Source: Mesodorylaimus sp. YZB2_4
Taxonomy: Eukaryota; Nematoda; Enoplea; Dorylaimida; Dorylaimidae
Assembly: GCA_030248295.1 (NCBI GenBank)
Contig: JASANH010001188.1
Location: 62,001-126,000, forward strand
Length of the DNA: 64,000 bases
Reading direction: 5' to 3'
In this document: positions 11,549 to 22,429 of the stretch, piece after piece
Layout: every line of letters starts with the position of its first letter
Numbering within the stretch: position 1 is the first letter of the stretch
Notes under the pieces: model-generated
What the model was told of the DNA's origin: nothing
Database searches by the model: none
Seen by the model: the letters and a program-made list of their open reading frames with translations, nothing else
Program-made: the position numbers and the translations under genes

Positions 11549-14537
11549 ATGGCTTTGCCAGTCGATCTGACTGTAGCGTTCTTACGCGTGAATCAACCTT
11601 TTTTCCGTATCTGGGAGACAAGCCCTTTGCTAGGAAAGTCTGATCAGGACGTGTCTAAATGGTTCGATCAATTCGAGTATCTCGCAAACCTCGTGTCAAA
11701 TTTGAGCGATGCTGATAAATTGACAGAGTTGAAAAAAGCAGTTAAAGGGAGAGCGCAGGAAATCGTGCAAGGTGCCACAGCTACGGAGTCTGGCTCGTAC
11801 GCTAATCTGAAGGCACTTTTAGTAACACGGTTATCTCAGCCTAACCAAGTAGTCTTGTACCGACAAGAATTTACGACTAGGACTAAACGGACCGATGAGA
11901 CAGTCGCAGATTATCTGAGTTCTTTGAGAAAGCTAGTGCAGCAGGCATATCCCAGCGAGACTGAGGAAGCTAGGAAACTTGTCTTGAAGGAACGATTTGT
12001 CGCTGGCCTAGGCACAAGCGATAAAAAGTCACTCTAAACGGCCAGGCGGAAGCCCCGAGCGTCAGATGGTGTGGGGGCGAGGGCTTATAAAGTTTATAAG
12101 GCTGCATACTTGAACATCGCCAGGTCTTTAGATGAGATTGTAGCCGCTGTCAACACTGCTGAAATGACTCAACGAATTTTCTCTTCGAACTTTTCAGCCG
12201 TAGTGGCTAACCCGACGTCTTTCGATATTGCCACCAGTCTGGCGGCTTTGGCTGGCCCTCGTAATCCACCAGGACACCGACGCGGTGGCGGCAGCAACCG
12301 TGGCCGTGGAGGAAATCGAGGAGATCCGACAAACCAGCGTTCTAATTCGGGCCAAGCTGGCCACGATGGAACCTGACCGATTTGCGATTACGACGGTTGG
12401 TCGCACAAAACGGAAGAATGTCGATCTATCGGCAGCGTGCGCACCAAATTGGCACAGGACCTGAACGGGTGTCGTTACTGCGCTGGTACCGATCATTTGA
12501 TGCGAGACTGCTTCAAGTTCATTGCCGCACGGCGTCGTTTGAACGGAAAAGACCCGATCATTCCTGGTACTCAGGCAAGTACTCAAACTAGTAGTAACCA
12601 TTGTAATAGGAATCAGAGTAATCGAAACGCGGGAAATCATCCCCCGAGCAATAGGAGCTTCCAAAATGGGAGTCAGAGACGAAACCAGAATCAAGGTTTG
12701 GGGCCAGAACAGAGTGGAGCCAATCAGCAGTTAATCGTGAGTGCAGGGGCATCAACTACCCCAGTAGCCACCCATGTAGCAGATCACTTTGACACGCTAG
12801 TTTTCGAGCCTTTTGCCAATTTTGGGTTCAGTGTTGATCAGGGTGACCGAAAATACTACGAATCGCTTGTCGATCACAAGGGTATCGATTTACAGGCTAT
12901 CGGGTCCAGTGTCGTGACCAATCCAGCGGCAGCGTCGGTGCCAGCTAGTGGCGTGAACGATCAATGGGGCAACGAAAATCTGATCATGCCACCAGTCAGT
13001 TTGGGGGATACGGCCGCGATCGGAGTAGTTAACCGATCGGGTGACAGCAATTCGACGGCAGATCTATCGCCTCCAACGGACAAGACGGCGGATCCATCGC
13101 CGCCAGCGGACAAGACGGCGGATCTGTCGACCACGTCGAGCTCCGGCTCATCTACTACGATCGATAAGGTAAACTTGGTCAAATCAGCTAGCTCAAAACA
13201 GCCTCTGAAAGATGCCACTGTTCTAGCCTCCGAGGCCGCCCAGGTCCGGTGTGGACGATCCACGATTAGCGATCAATTTCGATCAATAAAGAAAGAAGAA
13301 CCCACGAGTAGGACGAGTTATACTAGTTATGCCCTACGTTGGATGTGTTTTTTTGCGCCTTTTCTGGCCTGTTACTTTGGACCAGCTGCCGTGGGTGTGG
13401 TTTGCATACTGGGCTTGGTAATTGTTGACAAAGTGGATAAGAAATTGAGGAAGTTATCAGGAAGACTCGAAATGATGGGGGCAGGGTTCGAAAGTACCTC
13501 AGCACCAGCTGCATGTCCATACATCACGTTTCCGAACGCCGGATTGTCGATCCGAGCCTTGCTTGACACAGGTGCAGGAAAAAGTTTTGTAAGTGAGAAA
13601 TTTCTGGGTATCTTACAAGACAAGGACCCCAATCTGGTCTTGAAGCCAGTCACAGATGAGGTGATGACAGCAATCAATGGGGTAACCTTCACGCCTAGTA
13701 GCCAGTTTTCGTATCAAATACGCATGCTCGGAAAACAGAGAACACATCGATTTTTCGTCTTAGAGCACCTACCAGTGCCCGTAATTGTGGGGAGAGACCT
13801 GATGGCAAAGTTGGGGAAACTACAATTCGAGTTCTCGGAACAAGCTCGAGTAACCGATGCAGTCGTCCAGGCGAGTGATGGGTATGGCACAGACGCGAAA
13901 CAGGCGATTCAGACAGCGAACGCTGTCATGCTAGCAGAAGACGTTACTATCCCTCCGCAGACCGAAAAGTTTATCTGGGGTCAGAGTAGAAAAGATTTCG
14001 AGGAGGCCGTAAGCTTCGTGGGATGCTTGGAGCCAGTGAGCCCAGATGCCACTCTTTTGGTGGCCCACTCAGTCTCAAAGATAAAAGGAGGACGTTTGCC
14101 AATACAAGTCATGAATGGATCTAAAACTCCTGTGCAACTATCGGCAGGCACTATTCTCGGGTTCACGGAAGAGGTAGTCGAGATAAAACCTGTAGAGGAG
14201 TGCAACAATGAAGAGAAGTATCAACGAAATGACCCGGTCATCCAACTTTCGACCATGAAATGGGACACCCCACTGGCCAGTAAGGAGCAGAAGCAGGATT
14301 TCAAAGACTTCCTGCTCAGCTGGGCCAAGAGAGGACTGTTTGCAGAAAGTACGCTGGACCTGCAACCGGCCAATGTGGGTATTGAACACGTGATAAACAC
14401 AGGGGACCACGCCCCGATCAACATCCCACCACGTCGTATGCCTTTCAAACAGAGAGAAGTCGCAGAGAAGCTGGTCTCTGACATGAAACAAGGCAACCAT
14501 GTCGAGGACTCACATTCCCCCTGGGCCTCACCCATTT
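11549..14537 (+). pseudogene. Gypsy gag-protease-RT N-terminal part, interrupted
   Basis: One reading frame from the ATG at 11549 carries gag (capsid-like helices, about residues 30-165), a Gly/Arg-rich stretch, two zinc-knuckle-like Cys/His boxes (second: CRYCAGTDHLMRDC), a Thr/Asp/Pro repeat linker, a strongly hydrophobic segment at about 13,350-13,430, an aspartic protease (LLDTGAGKSFVS, catalytic Asp at 13565) and the beginning of the reverse transcriptase (SPWASPI). A TAA at 12035-12037 and a TGA at 12374-12376 interrupt the frame. The TGA sits where the first Cys of the first knuckle would be. The frame then enters the inserted DNA element at 14538 and stops at 14602. Gag and protease frames are fused, as in many Gypsy elements. 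Confidence 0.88.
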
Positions 14538-16230
14538 TACGGAATACCATAGGTGACAAAATCAAGTTTCGGGTAAACTTGATTTTGTTTCAAGCAACTT
14601 GAATTTTTTTGCGTAAACTTGATTTATTTTCAACAAACTTGATTACTTTTTGAACAAACTTGATTGAATTTCGAAAAAACTTGATTGCGTTTCGAACATC
14701 TTGATTTCGCTCAAATTTGGGGGGGCGAAATTAAAAAATCAATCTGAAAAATTAAGTTGCAATCTGAAGATTCAAGTTCATCTTAAAAAAATCAAGATAT
14801 CTTGATTACCAAATTGTGATCTTGATTTCAATCAAGTTGGTCAAAGTGACCACAACAACTTGAAAATTCAAGTTCCATTTTGATTATTCAAGTTCGAATC
14901 CGAACTCCATTTTACCGTCCGTTTACTTTTATCAAATTGCCAATTTGTCTCAAGCACCCGGCAGTTATATTGAGAATTTTATTTTATTTTTTTAGATTCG
15001 AAACTTTTTGGCCGGCCAGTTTGTTCACGGATTTTTATTCGCTTTGAAAGCAAAACACGCGTTTTGCAATCGATCGCCTTCATCGATAGTATCCGAAAAG
15101 GTTGGGCGATTTGCTCATTGGGCTTGATTTATTGGGACAAATTGTAAGTATCTGCAAATATTTTGTGAGAATTCTTAGGTTCACAGGCCAGAGACACTAA
15201 AGAACGATTTGATACCAACAAAATTTTGATACAAAAATTTTAATAGTACAGCCACGTGCTTTTGATTGCTAGGGGTCTGTAGGTGCACTAGCTAGCAGTC
15301 CGGAATACATAGGCATCTAAAGAGCATTGGCTCTCGTGGTGCTGTCCAGTCTAAATACGGGGTGGGTGCTGTCTAGTAATCAAAACACAGTCGGTGATGT
15401 TTTAATTATGTTCATGTCTGTGGCGATGACTTGGTCTGCGAGATTATTCTTGGATCTGCTTACTTGTTGCAGGCAGGATGAATGACGATCCAGACATTGT
15501 CAATTTCATAAGAGAGCAAGTTATCGAAAATAAGCCCGATCAGCTAATTTTACATAAGTTGGAAAGAAAGTGTGGAAAGCGACTATGGTATGCTGCGCAT
15601 TTTTAGTGTTTTAGTAGTAAACAGTAGGGGTTGGCTATGTATTTGATTTTTTAGCCTTCGAACGCTTGCAACGTATCAAGAAACGTAACGCAATCGGGCG
15701 ATTCGATAAAACGATTCCTGTGCAAGATGTTTTGGAGGCCGTAGCTGCACGTCAACAAACGACTGGACTCTTCGCTGGCATACGATTTATGCAGATCGGT
15801 CCACGACAGGATGATGGTTTAATGGTCAGCAGGTGAGAACTATTCAAGTAAATTCCCTGAGTGATATGAGAGGGCGGTGGTAGCCATCGCTGGCAGCCTA
15901 GGGGCTATTTCAAGTTGGTTTGTGGGTTCACTTTGACCAACTTGATTGAAATCAAGATTCATCTTGATTTTTTTTCAAGATGAACTTGAATCTTTTCAAG
16001 ATTGCAACTTAATTTTTTCAAGATTGATTTTTTAATTTCGCCCCCCTCCAAATTTGAGCGAAATCAAGATGTTCGAAACGCAATCAAGTTTTTTCGAAAT
16101 TCAATCAAGTTTGTTCAAAAAGTAATCAAGTTTGTTGAAAATAAATCAAGTTTACGCAAAAAAATTCAAGTTGCTTGAAACAAAATCAAGTTTACCCGAA
16201 ACTTGATTTTGTCACCTATGGTATTCCGTA
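14538..16230. mobile_element. Non-autonomous TIR element with phased CTTGA termini, inserted in the Gypsy RT
   Basis: The element starts TACGGAATACCATAGGTGAC and ends with its reverse complement. The near-identical inverted repeats extend about 320 bp inward from each end. CATTT is duplicated on both sides (14533-14537 and 16231-16235); removal of the element plus one copy would leave the Gypsy frame in register. Each terminal repeat holds seven copies of CTTGA spaced 20-21 bp apart. No transposase is encoded. The interior carries what look like two exons of an unrelated gene. A 5-bp duplication with this TIR does not match a superfamily I can name with confidence. Confidence 0.9.
15478..15832 (+). 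pseudogene. Captured exon-like fragment inside the TIR element
   Basis: After a TTGCAG-type acceptor there is an ATG frame (15478-15587, 36 codons, charged, helical), then GT (15588) and a 67-bp gap ending in GATTTTTTAG at 15654, then a second open stretch of about 59 codons with basic and Gln/Asp residues (15656-15832), ending at an AG-GTGAGA donor. The two open stretches do not join in one frame at the canonical sites, so the copy is probably decayed. I do not recognise the protein. The splice signals suggest host sequence picked up by the transposon. Confidence 0.35.
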
Positions 16231-16235
16231 CATTT

Positions 16236-19225
16236 GCCTAGTCAAGAAGAAGTCAGGCGAGTATCGATTCGCAGTAGATTATCGAGAACTAAACGAAATC
16301 ACGGTGCGTGATGAGTACCCGCTACCACGTATAGATGATCTTTTGGACTCCTTGGCTGGGGCCAAGTTCTTCACGAGTCTTGATCTGATCTCGGGATACT
16401 GGCAAATCAAACTTCGGGAAGAAGATAAGGAGAAAACGGCTTTTCGTATTCCGGGAGGAGGTCATTACCAGTTCAAAGTCCTACCGTTTGGCTTGACAAA
16501 CGCACCCGCAGCCTTCATGAGACTGATGAATTCCACGTTAGCCGGCATGACCTTTCGGCGTTGCTTAGTCTACTTGGATGACATTCTGATCTGGGGACGG
16601 ACTTATGAGGAAATGAAGGAAAGAGTCCAAGAAGTATTTGAACGATTGCACAAAGTCAACCTGAGACTAAAACTGTCAAAGTGTCATTTTATGAGAACAG
16701 AGGTACCTTTCCTGGGCCACATTGTCACAGCTGAAGGTCTGAAAACAGACGAAAGTAAGATACTGGCAGTCAAAGAGATGCCTGTCCCTAAAGATCGCAA
16801 AGCTGTCAGAAGATTCTTAGGTATGTGCACCTTCTATCGGCGATTCATCCAAAATTTCTCACAAATAGCACGACCCCTTTTCGAGCTGACTAAAGAGACC
16901 GTACGGTTCCTGTGGGGAGGTATCGAGAATAGCGCTTTCGAGGAGCTGAAGAACCGACTTATCAAGGCGCTAGTGTTGGCCTATCCAAATTTTAGAAAGC
17001 CATACGTGATTTACACGGACGCTAGTGGCGAGGGTATGGGCGCAATCCTATCTCAAACTAATGATCACGGCCAAGAGCACCCCGTCGCCTACGCTAGCCG
17101 TTCGTTGCTGCCAGCGGAATCGAGGTATCCTGCCACGGAGCTAGAAGGGTTGGCAGTGTACTGGGCCGTGAAGCACTTCCGCCCATACATATGCGGACAG
17201 AAATTCACAATTATAACTGACCATTTGCCACTCGTGGCCATTTTCAAAAGCAAACACCATGACGGACGTTTCGCCAGATGGATCGCGAACCTGACGAGTA
17301 TGCACTTTGAAATCCGCTATCGGCCTGGCAAGAAACATGCAAACGTGGATGCACTGTCACGAGCTAGTTTGCCCACCGAATTGAACGCACTGGCGTACGA
17401 TATTCCGATAGACGACGCCATGTTAGCAAGCCTCGAGCGTGAAGTGTCACAATATGAGCTAAAGGTATGGGAAGAACACGCGCAGCTAGCAGAGGTGGCA
17501 CTGGCTCAACGAACTGACAGCACACTGAAACCGCGGATCGAGTTTTTGGAAGCCGGCTCACTACCACTAGACGAGCAGCTAGCTCGGCAATTCGTATTAG
17601 AGAAGCCTCGTTATGTGATCAAAGATGGTCTCCTGGTCCACTTGATGAGGTGGAATAAGCATTCAGAACCGACACTTCAAATCGTGATTCCGCAGAATAT
17701 GAAAGGAGCCATCCTGAAACAGTGCCACAGCGACACGTTCGCAGCGCATTTTGGAGTAGGAAAGACATTCGAGAAGCTAGCACAGAGATACTATTGGGAC
17801 GGATATTTCCAGGATGTGGAACAGTACGTGAAAAGGTGCCCGTGGTGCGCTAGATTCAAAAATCCCGCCCAGAGGGAAACTGCCCCACTGCAGCCTATGC
17901 TTTTAGTCGCGCGTCCATGGGAACGAGTCGGAGTGGACTTGTTCGGACCTTTACCAGCCACTCGCCGAGGTAATCAGTACATTATCGTGTTTACAGACTA
18001 CTTTTCTCGATGGGTTGAAGCAGTCCTGATCCCAAATAAGTTAGCAACGACAGTAGCCAGCGCATTTACGAGGGAGATACTGTGCCGGTATGGCAGCTGT
18101 TCAGAACTACTGTCCGACCGTGGCACTGAGTTTCTAAACCAAGTCATGGCAGAAGTATGCAGGCTGTGCAATATTCAGAAAAAGAATACGACGGCATACC
18201 ATCCGATGTGCAACGGGTTGACAGAGAGATTTAATAAAGTCTTGGGAACGATGCTTGGCATCTACATTCATCAATTCGGACTGGACTGGGACATGGCCAT
18301 ACCTTTCATTCTGTTCGCTTACCGGTCATCAGTACAGTCATCTATCAAATATTCCCCATACAAAGTTTTGTTTGGAAAGGAACCAATGATCCCGGGAGAA
18401 CTCTCAGTGCAGCCTGTTGAAGCACAAAGCGCCAAAGACTACGCAGACAATATTGCAGCAGGTTTGAATGCAATGAAGGATATAATTCGGCGGAACATGA
18501 AGGAAGCCCAAGAGAGACAAAAGAAACATTACGACAAAGGACGTGAATCAAGTGAACTTGCGGTCGGTAGCCTAGTATGGCTCCAAACGGTCCCGAAAGG
18601 AGTAGGTGCAAAGTTGAAGCCGAAGTGGGATGGACCGTACATTATAGTCGCAAAGCCAAATTCAGTGGACAGCGTGATCCGACTGTGGACACAACCCACA
18701 GCTAACAACCAGCTGGTGCATAACAATCGACTGAAAATGTGCTATGCACCTTGGGAAGTACCACCCCAAGTAGAGGACGAGGACGACGATGACGAACTCA
18801 TGATACCTGATGCTAAAATAACAGGCGATCCCATCGGGAAAGCCCCGCTGCCGGAACCTATAGCTTTGCAACCCCAAGCACCTATCGAGCGACAATCAGG
18901 GACTGAGGGTGTGTGGGAAGGATCGACAGGGGCAGGGAGGGACTCGCCGGATTGTAGGACACCACCAACACCAATGGAGCCGTCGACATCAAATGGACCT
19001 CAGGCCGACAGTCATCAGGTACCCGAGGAAAGCTCAGAACCAGCGGCTGACAGAGTGCGACCACCCCCCTGGGACGGGTCAAGGACGTTGAACCAGACGA
19101 CGCCAGCCACAACCAAGGCCAAGCCGAAGGCATCCGCCGCAGAACCGACGCCGTGGTCAAGAGGAATCTCAGGTGGCCGACAGTTGAGATGCAATCCGGC
19201 CAAGACCAAGCGTTATCAGCTATGA
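16236..19225 (+). pseudogene. Gypsy pol C-terminal part: RT, RNase H, integrase
   Basis: An unbroken frame continues the polyprotein after the inserted element. The reverse transcriptase has FAVDYRELN, the LDLISGYWQI motif A, and YLDDILIW as the catalytic YxDD box near 16,570. RNase H starts at IYTDASGEGMGAILS (about 17,010). Integrase has an HHCC zinc region (HFGVGKTFEKLAQRYYWDG ... CPWCARF, 17,750-17,870) and a D,D,E core (VDLFGPLP, SDRGTEFLNQ, HPMCNGLTERFN). A GPY/F-like end (KWDGPYIIV) and a long Pro/Ser/Thr-rich tail follow to the stop at 19225. All catalytic motifs look preserved; this half is disabled only because the element upstream is interrupted. Confidence 0.93.
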
Positions 19226-19263
19226 TGCGATCAGGGTCGATCGCTTACGGACCCCCCGGCGTA

Positions 19264-19670
19264 TGTGACGAGGTTACTTGCCCGCCAGTTTTTTCTGGCG
19301 GAGGCTCCCTTGGCCCTGGGCCAGTGATCCTAGACCTTTGCACCTTGCTGCACGTGTGTTGTTCTCTGACTAGATTTTCATGTGTTGCCATAGGCCTGTG
19401 TTTATCTTGGACTGGTTTGGAACCTGCCTGTGGCGTGATCCTATTGTTTGGTGCACGGCCGACCGGCTATTTAAGGCGGCCGATTCGTGTGTTCGAGGCA
19501 GTGTATTCTTCTGGCTTGACGAGACGTGGTTGAACGTAAACTCTTGTTTTTCTTCTCCATGTTTCGCGGTCGCCGATTTCAACCGTATTTCCCGCGCTCG
19601 TTGGGTAAGCCATTTGTCTGTTGATGTGACGCTAGTTTGACCCTTCCCTCGAAAACCAAACTTCGTTACA
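19264..19670 (+). repeat. Gypsy 3' LTR
   Basis: 407 bp, the same ends as the 5' LTR, with three substitutions by eye, all in the last third (in CTTCT(T/C)CATG, GATGT(A/G)ACG and CCTC(A/G)AAAA). It has the same TATTTAAG box. Confidence 0.93.
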
Positions 19671-21027
19671 CACGGATCTCTAGATAATGACTGATATAAC
19701 TGAAAAATTTCTGATATACGTCATAATTGATAACCTCCTGTTGATGTTCTCCTGTTTTCAATAGAAAATAGCTAGTGAAAGTTTTCCCGAGAAGAAAATC
19801 ACATGTTTCAGTGTTCAGCGAAGGGCCGAAACGCTTGTCATCAAAGAGGCATTAATAACGTGCTGCTGGAAGACCACTTGTCTTCCCGTCTGTTCCTACC
19901 GCGTATCGCACCATTGTCCGTGGCTTTTCTTCTGATATAATTGTCAGCGTTTTCTGCAGTTCCCTGCCATTTCCGTGAATCGCAAACTATGGATATAGGC
20001 TCTTTACTGATATATCTTGCCTCACGCAGCTAGTTATCCATCAATTATGACACGTTCCACCCTAAAGCTTATTTTCAGCTCCATAATGCTGTTTCTTTAG
20101 GTTGGAGTGATATGCTGAGCGTGATGCTCCGACTGTCAGCAAGTGCAGCGTGCAGCAAGATCCAAATTGAATGCGCAGCAAAAAAGTTATTGTCAACATA
20201 CATGACGAGAGAACTGTACCAGCCGATATTTTAAAATTTAAAAACATTCCGTGCCAGCCTATTGTCAATTATAATCTGACTTCGAACACAAGACCTATCT
20301 GTGGTTTTGATATCCAGGGTTCATAAGATAAAATAAATTTTCTCGTTTGGCTCACTTTCTCTTTTGTGTAAACAAGATTGTGCCACTTCCAAACAATTTA
20401 GGTTCACCTGACAAGAATTTTTTAACACTCCTAGCAGTTCTGTCCCGAAATGTAATAAAGTGCAAAATATGAATTGAAAATGTTCAAAGTATTCGCTTCG
20501 CGACGCGCACAAGAACTGTAAGCTCGATAAAAAATCCGTTCATGTGTGGAAAAGAATAAACGTAACTCATGTTTCGAGTGGCATTTTCTCGTTCTATCGA
20601 GGAGTTGTAAAGATAGGAACTCACGTCTAAATCTTCGAATACGCAGCGCGCAGTGATTAAGACGAATTTCGGTTTCTAATATCCTTGAAATCAAAAAGAA
20701 ATCCCTTTACTTACGATAACCTTCAGCCTGTTGCATCACAGCGACATAAACAAACTGCAGACATTCAAGAGGGCGCAAAAGGCAAAATATTCACGATGAA
20801 TAATGTGATACTATTGCAGTGTTTGAAAATGAGCGCATGCACTTTAAGACCTCGTCGAAGAATTGAAGGTCGTTACTCCTTGTTTTGTGACTTTTATTGC
20901 CGACCTTCACCTTCTCTTATGAACCCTTGGCTTCAAAACGTACTTTGGATCCCGTGAAGATTGAATATAAGTGTGAGTTGACACTATATGTTTATTCAGT
21001 TTTTCAAACTTTGACAGAATCGACAGA
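19671..21027. other. Intergenic sequence upstream of the TIMP gene
   Basis: AT-rich, with only short open frames that lack motifs. I see no repeat or RNA gene. Any promoter for the TIMP gene would lie in the last few hundred bases; no clear TATA box stands out. Confidence 0.5.
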
Positions 21028-21703
21028 ATGTTTGGATCTTTAGTTTTTCTTGCGGCATGTATCTTAGCTACAAATGCGTGCTCCTGTCGATTTGGCTCTC
21101 AAAAACAGGAAGACTACCAGCAGTACGTCTGCGATGAGGATATTGGTACGCAACGATCTTTATATTCTTTTGCTTCCCGACAATTCTATATCTTTTTAGT
21201 AATTCACGCATTCATAAAGAATGTGATTCAAGACAACTCCTCTGAACCATACAATGAAAGCATTGTTCAACCTTTCAGACGATGGCTAAGTTTCGATATC
21301 GAAATAATCAGCATCTTCAGAGTAAGTTAATGTGCGTTCTGCACATTAACTTACACATTATCTCTATATTTGTGTGTAGAATGCAACAAATTCGTCAGTC
21401 CCTGCCATCGTCACAACTGCGGGACATTCTGCCGCTTGCGGATATGCTTTTAAAATCGGCCAAGAATATTTAATTTTGGGACGCTTGTTCAAAGAATCTA
21501 ACGAAGAGCAAAGTAAGGTTAGAAAAATAATATATTTATAATTTTAAAGTGCAATATGTCTTTTAGATGAGAGCAAAATTGACCAGGACGCAAGTATTTT
21601 GACGGGTTTGTGTTCCCGCAATCGAAAATGGAACGAAACACCCAAGGAAATTGCTGAGAATTTGGAGAACGGACAGTATGCTAGTAACTGTGGCTCTGCT
21701 TAG
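21028..21703 (+). CDS. Tissue inhibitor of metalloproteinases (TIMP), single netrin-like domain, four exons
   Basis: Proposed exons are 21028-21145, 21200-21321, 21380-21512 and 21567-21703. The introns (54, 58 and 54 bp) all have GT...AG ends and the phases agree, giving 169 residues. A signal peptide (MFGSLVFLAACILATNA) is followed by mature Cys-Ser-Cys, the TIMP hallmark in which the N-terminal Cys chelates the metalloproteinase zinc. After it come YVCDEDIVIHAFI (family C-x-x-D-x-V-x-x-A-K-x), a DIEIISIF strand, and SAACGYAFKIGQEYLILGRL, the conserved A-x-C-G-x(6-8)-G-x-E-Y-L-I-x-G block. The C-terminus has LCSRNRKW and NCGS. Vertebrate TIMPs have a second C-terminal domain that is absent here, as in nematode TIMP-like proteins. 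It probably acts outside the cell on matrix metalloproteinases. Confidence 0.88.
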
Positions 21704-22429
21704 AATTTATTTGGTGTACAAAAATAGCACATCTCAACGCAGTGGAAGTTATGGATGAGATGAATACATGATGCATATGGTGGAAGAAAATTCATGCTGC
21801 TTTTGCAAAATATAAAGTCTATTTCTACGATGTTCTGCCGAAACCCAGCCACATGGAGCCAGTAAAATCCATCTTTCCAAAAATGGTTTTATCTTTAATC
21901 TTTTCTAAGAATCATACCCTCCCTCAACATTGCTCACATCTTGAGTTACAAGGGGAGGCCCAAGTTTCAATTTAAGTGGCACCTAAACAGCACAACTTGG
22001 ACCCTGAGTAACCACATATAAACTAACAATAAGTCAAACAAATCAGTTACCTTGGTGTTCCTAACATTCTACCCTCTCATTGTCATCCGACAAGAGGCGG
22101 AGAAGAGGACCGCTTCCGTTTTCCAGGAATTGAATGCAGATTCCACACCTGCAGATCGCATTGTTATCTGACACTGTCATCTAAGACACAGACAATCACA
22201 GGTTTGCTTGTTAGCATATATCGCTAAGGCATCTTGAGAGAAATGATTTGTCTTGTCTGTTGGATCATCAGATTCTCGCAAAACTAAAGTCACTGAAGCA
22301 CCAGACGTATCTTCTCTTTATATACATAGTGCTTCTCAAGGTCCCCCTTACCGCTCAAATGGCGGTGCCGTTTCGCCCGTTCACGACTGATAAGGGTGTT
22401 GGATAAAAGAGATTTTGGACTCGCATCAC
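21704..22429. other. No gene recognised
   Basis: 3' flank of the TIMP gene. Only short frames are present, with no clear repeat. Confidence 0.5.

Larger units (their letters stand above)
10907..19670 (+). mobile_element. Gypsy (Ty3-type) LTR retrotransposon, near complete but disabled
   Basis: Two 407-bp LTRs, both starting TGTGACGAGG and ending CTTCGTTACA, enclose gag, protease, reverse transcriptase, RNase H and integrase in that order, which defines the Gypsy class. The 4-bp sequence CACG flanks both ends (10903-10906 and 19671-19674) as a target-site duplication. By eye the LTRs differ at three positions, so the insertion is fairly recent. It is broken by two in-frame stops in gag and by a 1.7-kb DNA element inserted in the reverse transcriptase. 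No envelope frame follows integrase. No purine-rich tract is obvious directly before the 3' LTR, which is unusual. Confidence 0.93.

Noticed and set aside
16175..16235. Start of the Gypsy pol frame at an ATG inside the TIR element
   Set aside because: The frame happens to be open through the end of the inserted element; the target duplication shows that Gypsy sequence begins only at about 16,231.
19153..19533. An additional coding region over the end of the Gypsy and its 3' LTR
   Set aside because: The frame runs through LTR sequence, and the same peptide is encoded by the 5' LTR at 10.9-11.2 kb; it is a by-product of the repeat.
21282..21473. A separate small protein starting MAKFRY
   Set aside because: It reads across two introns of the TIMP gene in the wrong frame; the TIMP exon phases explain the region better.
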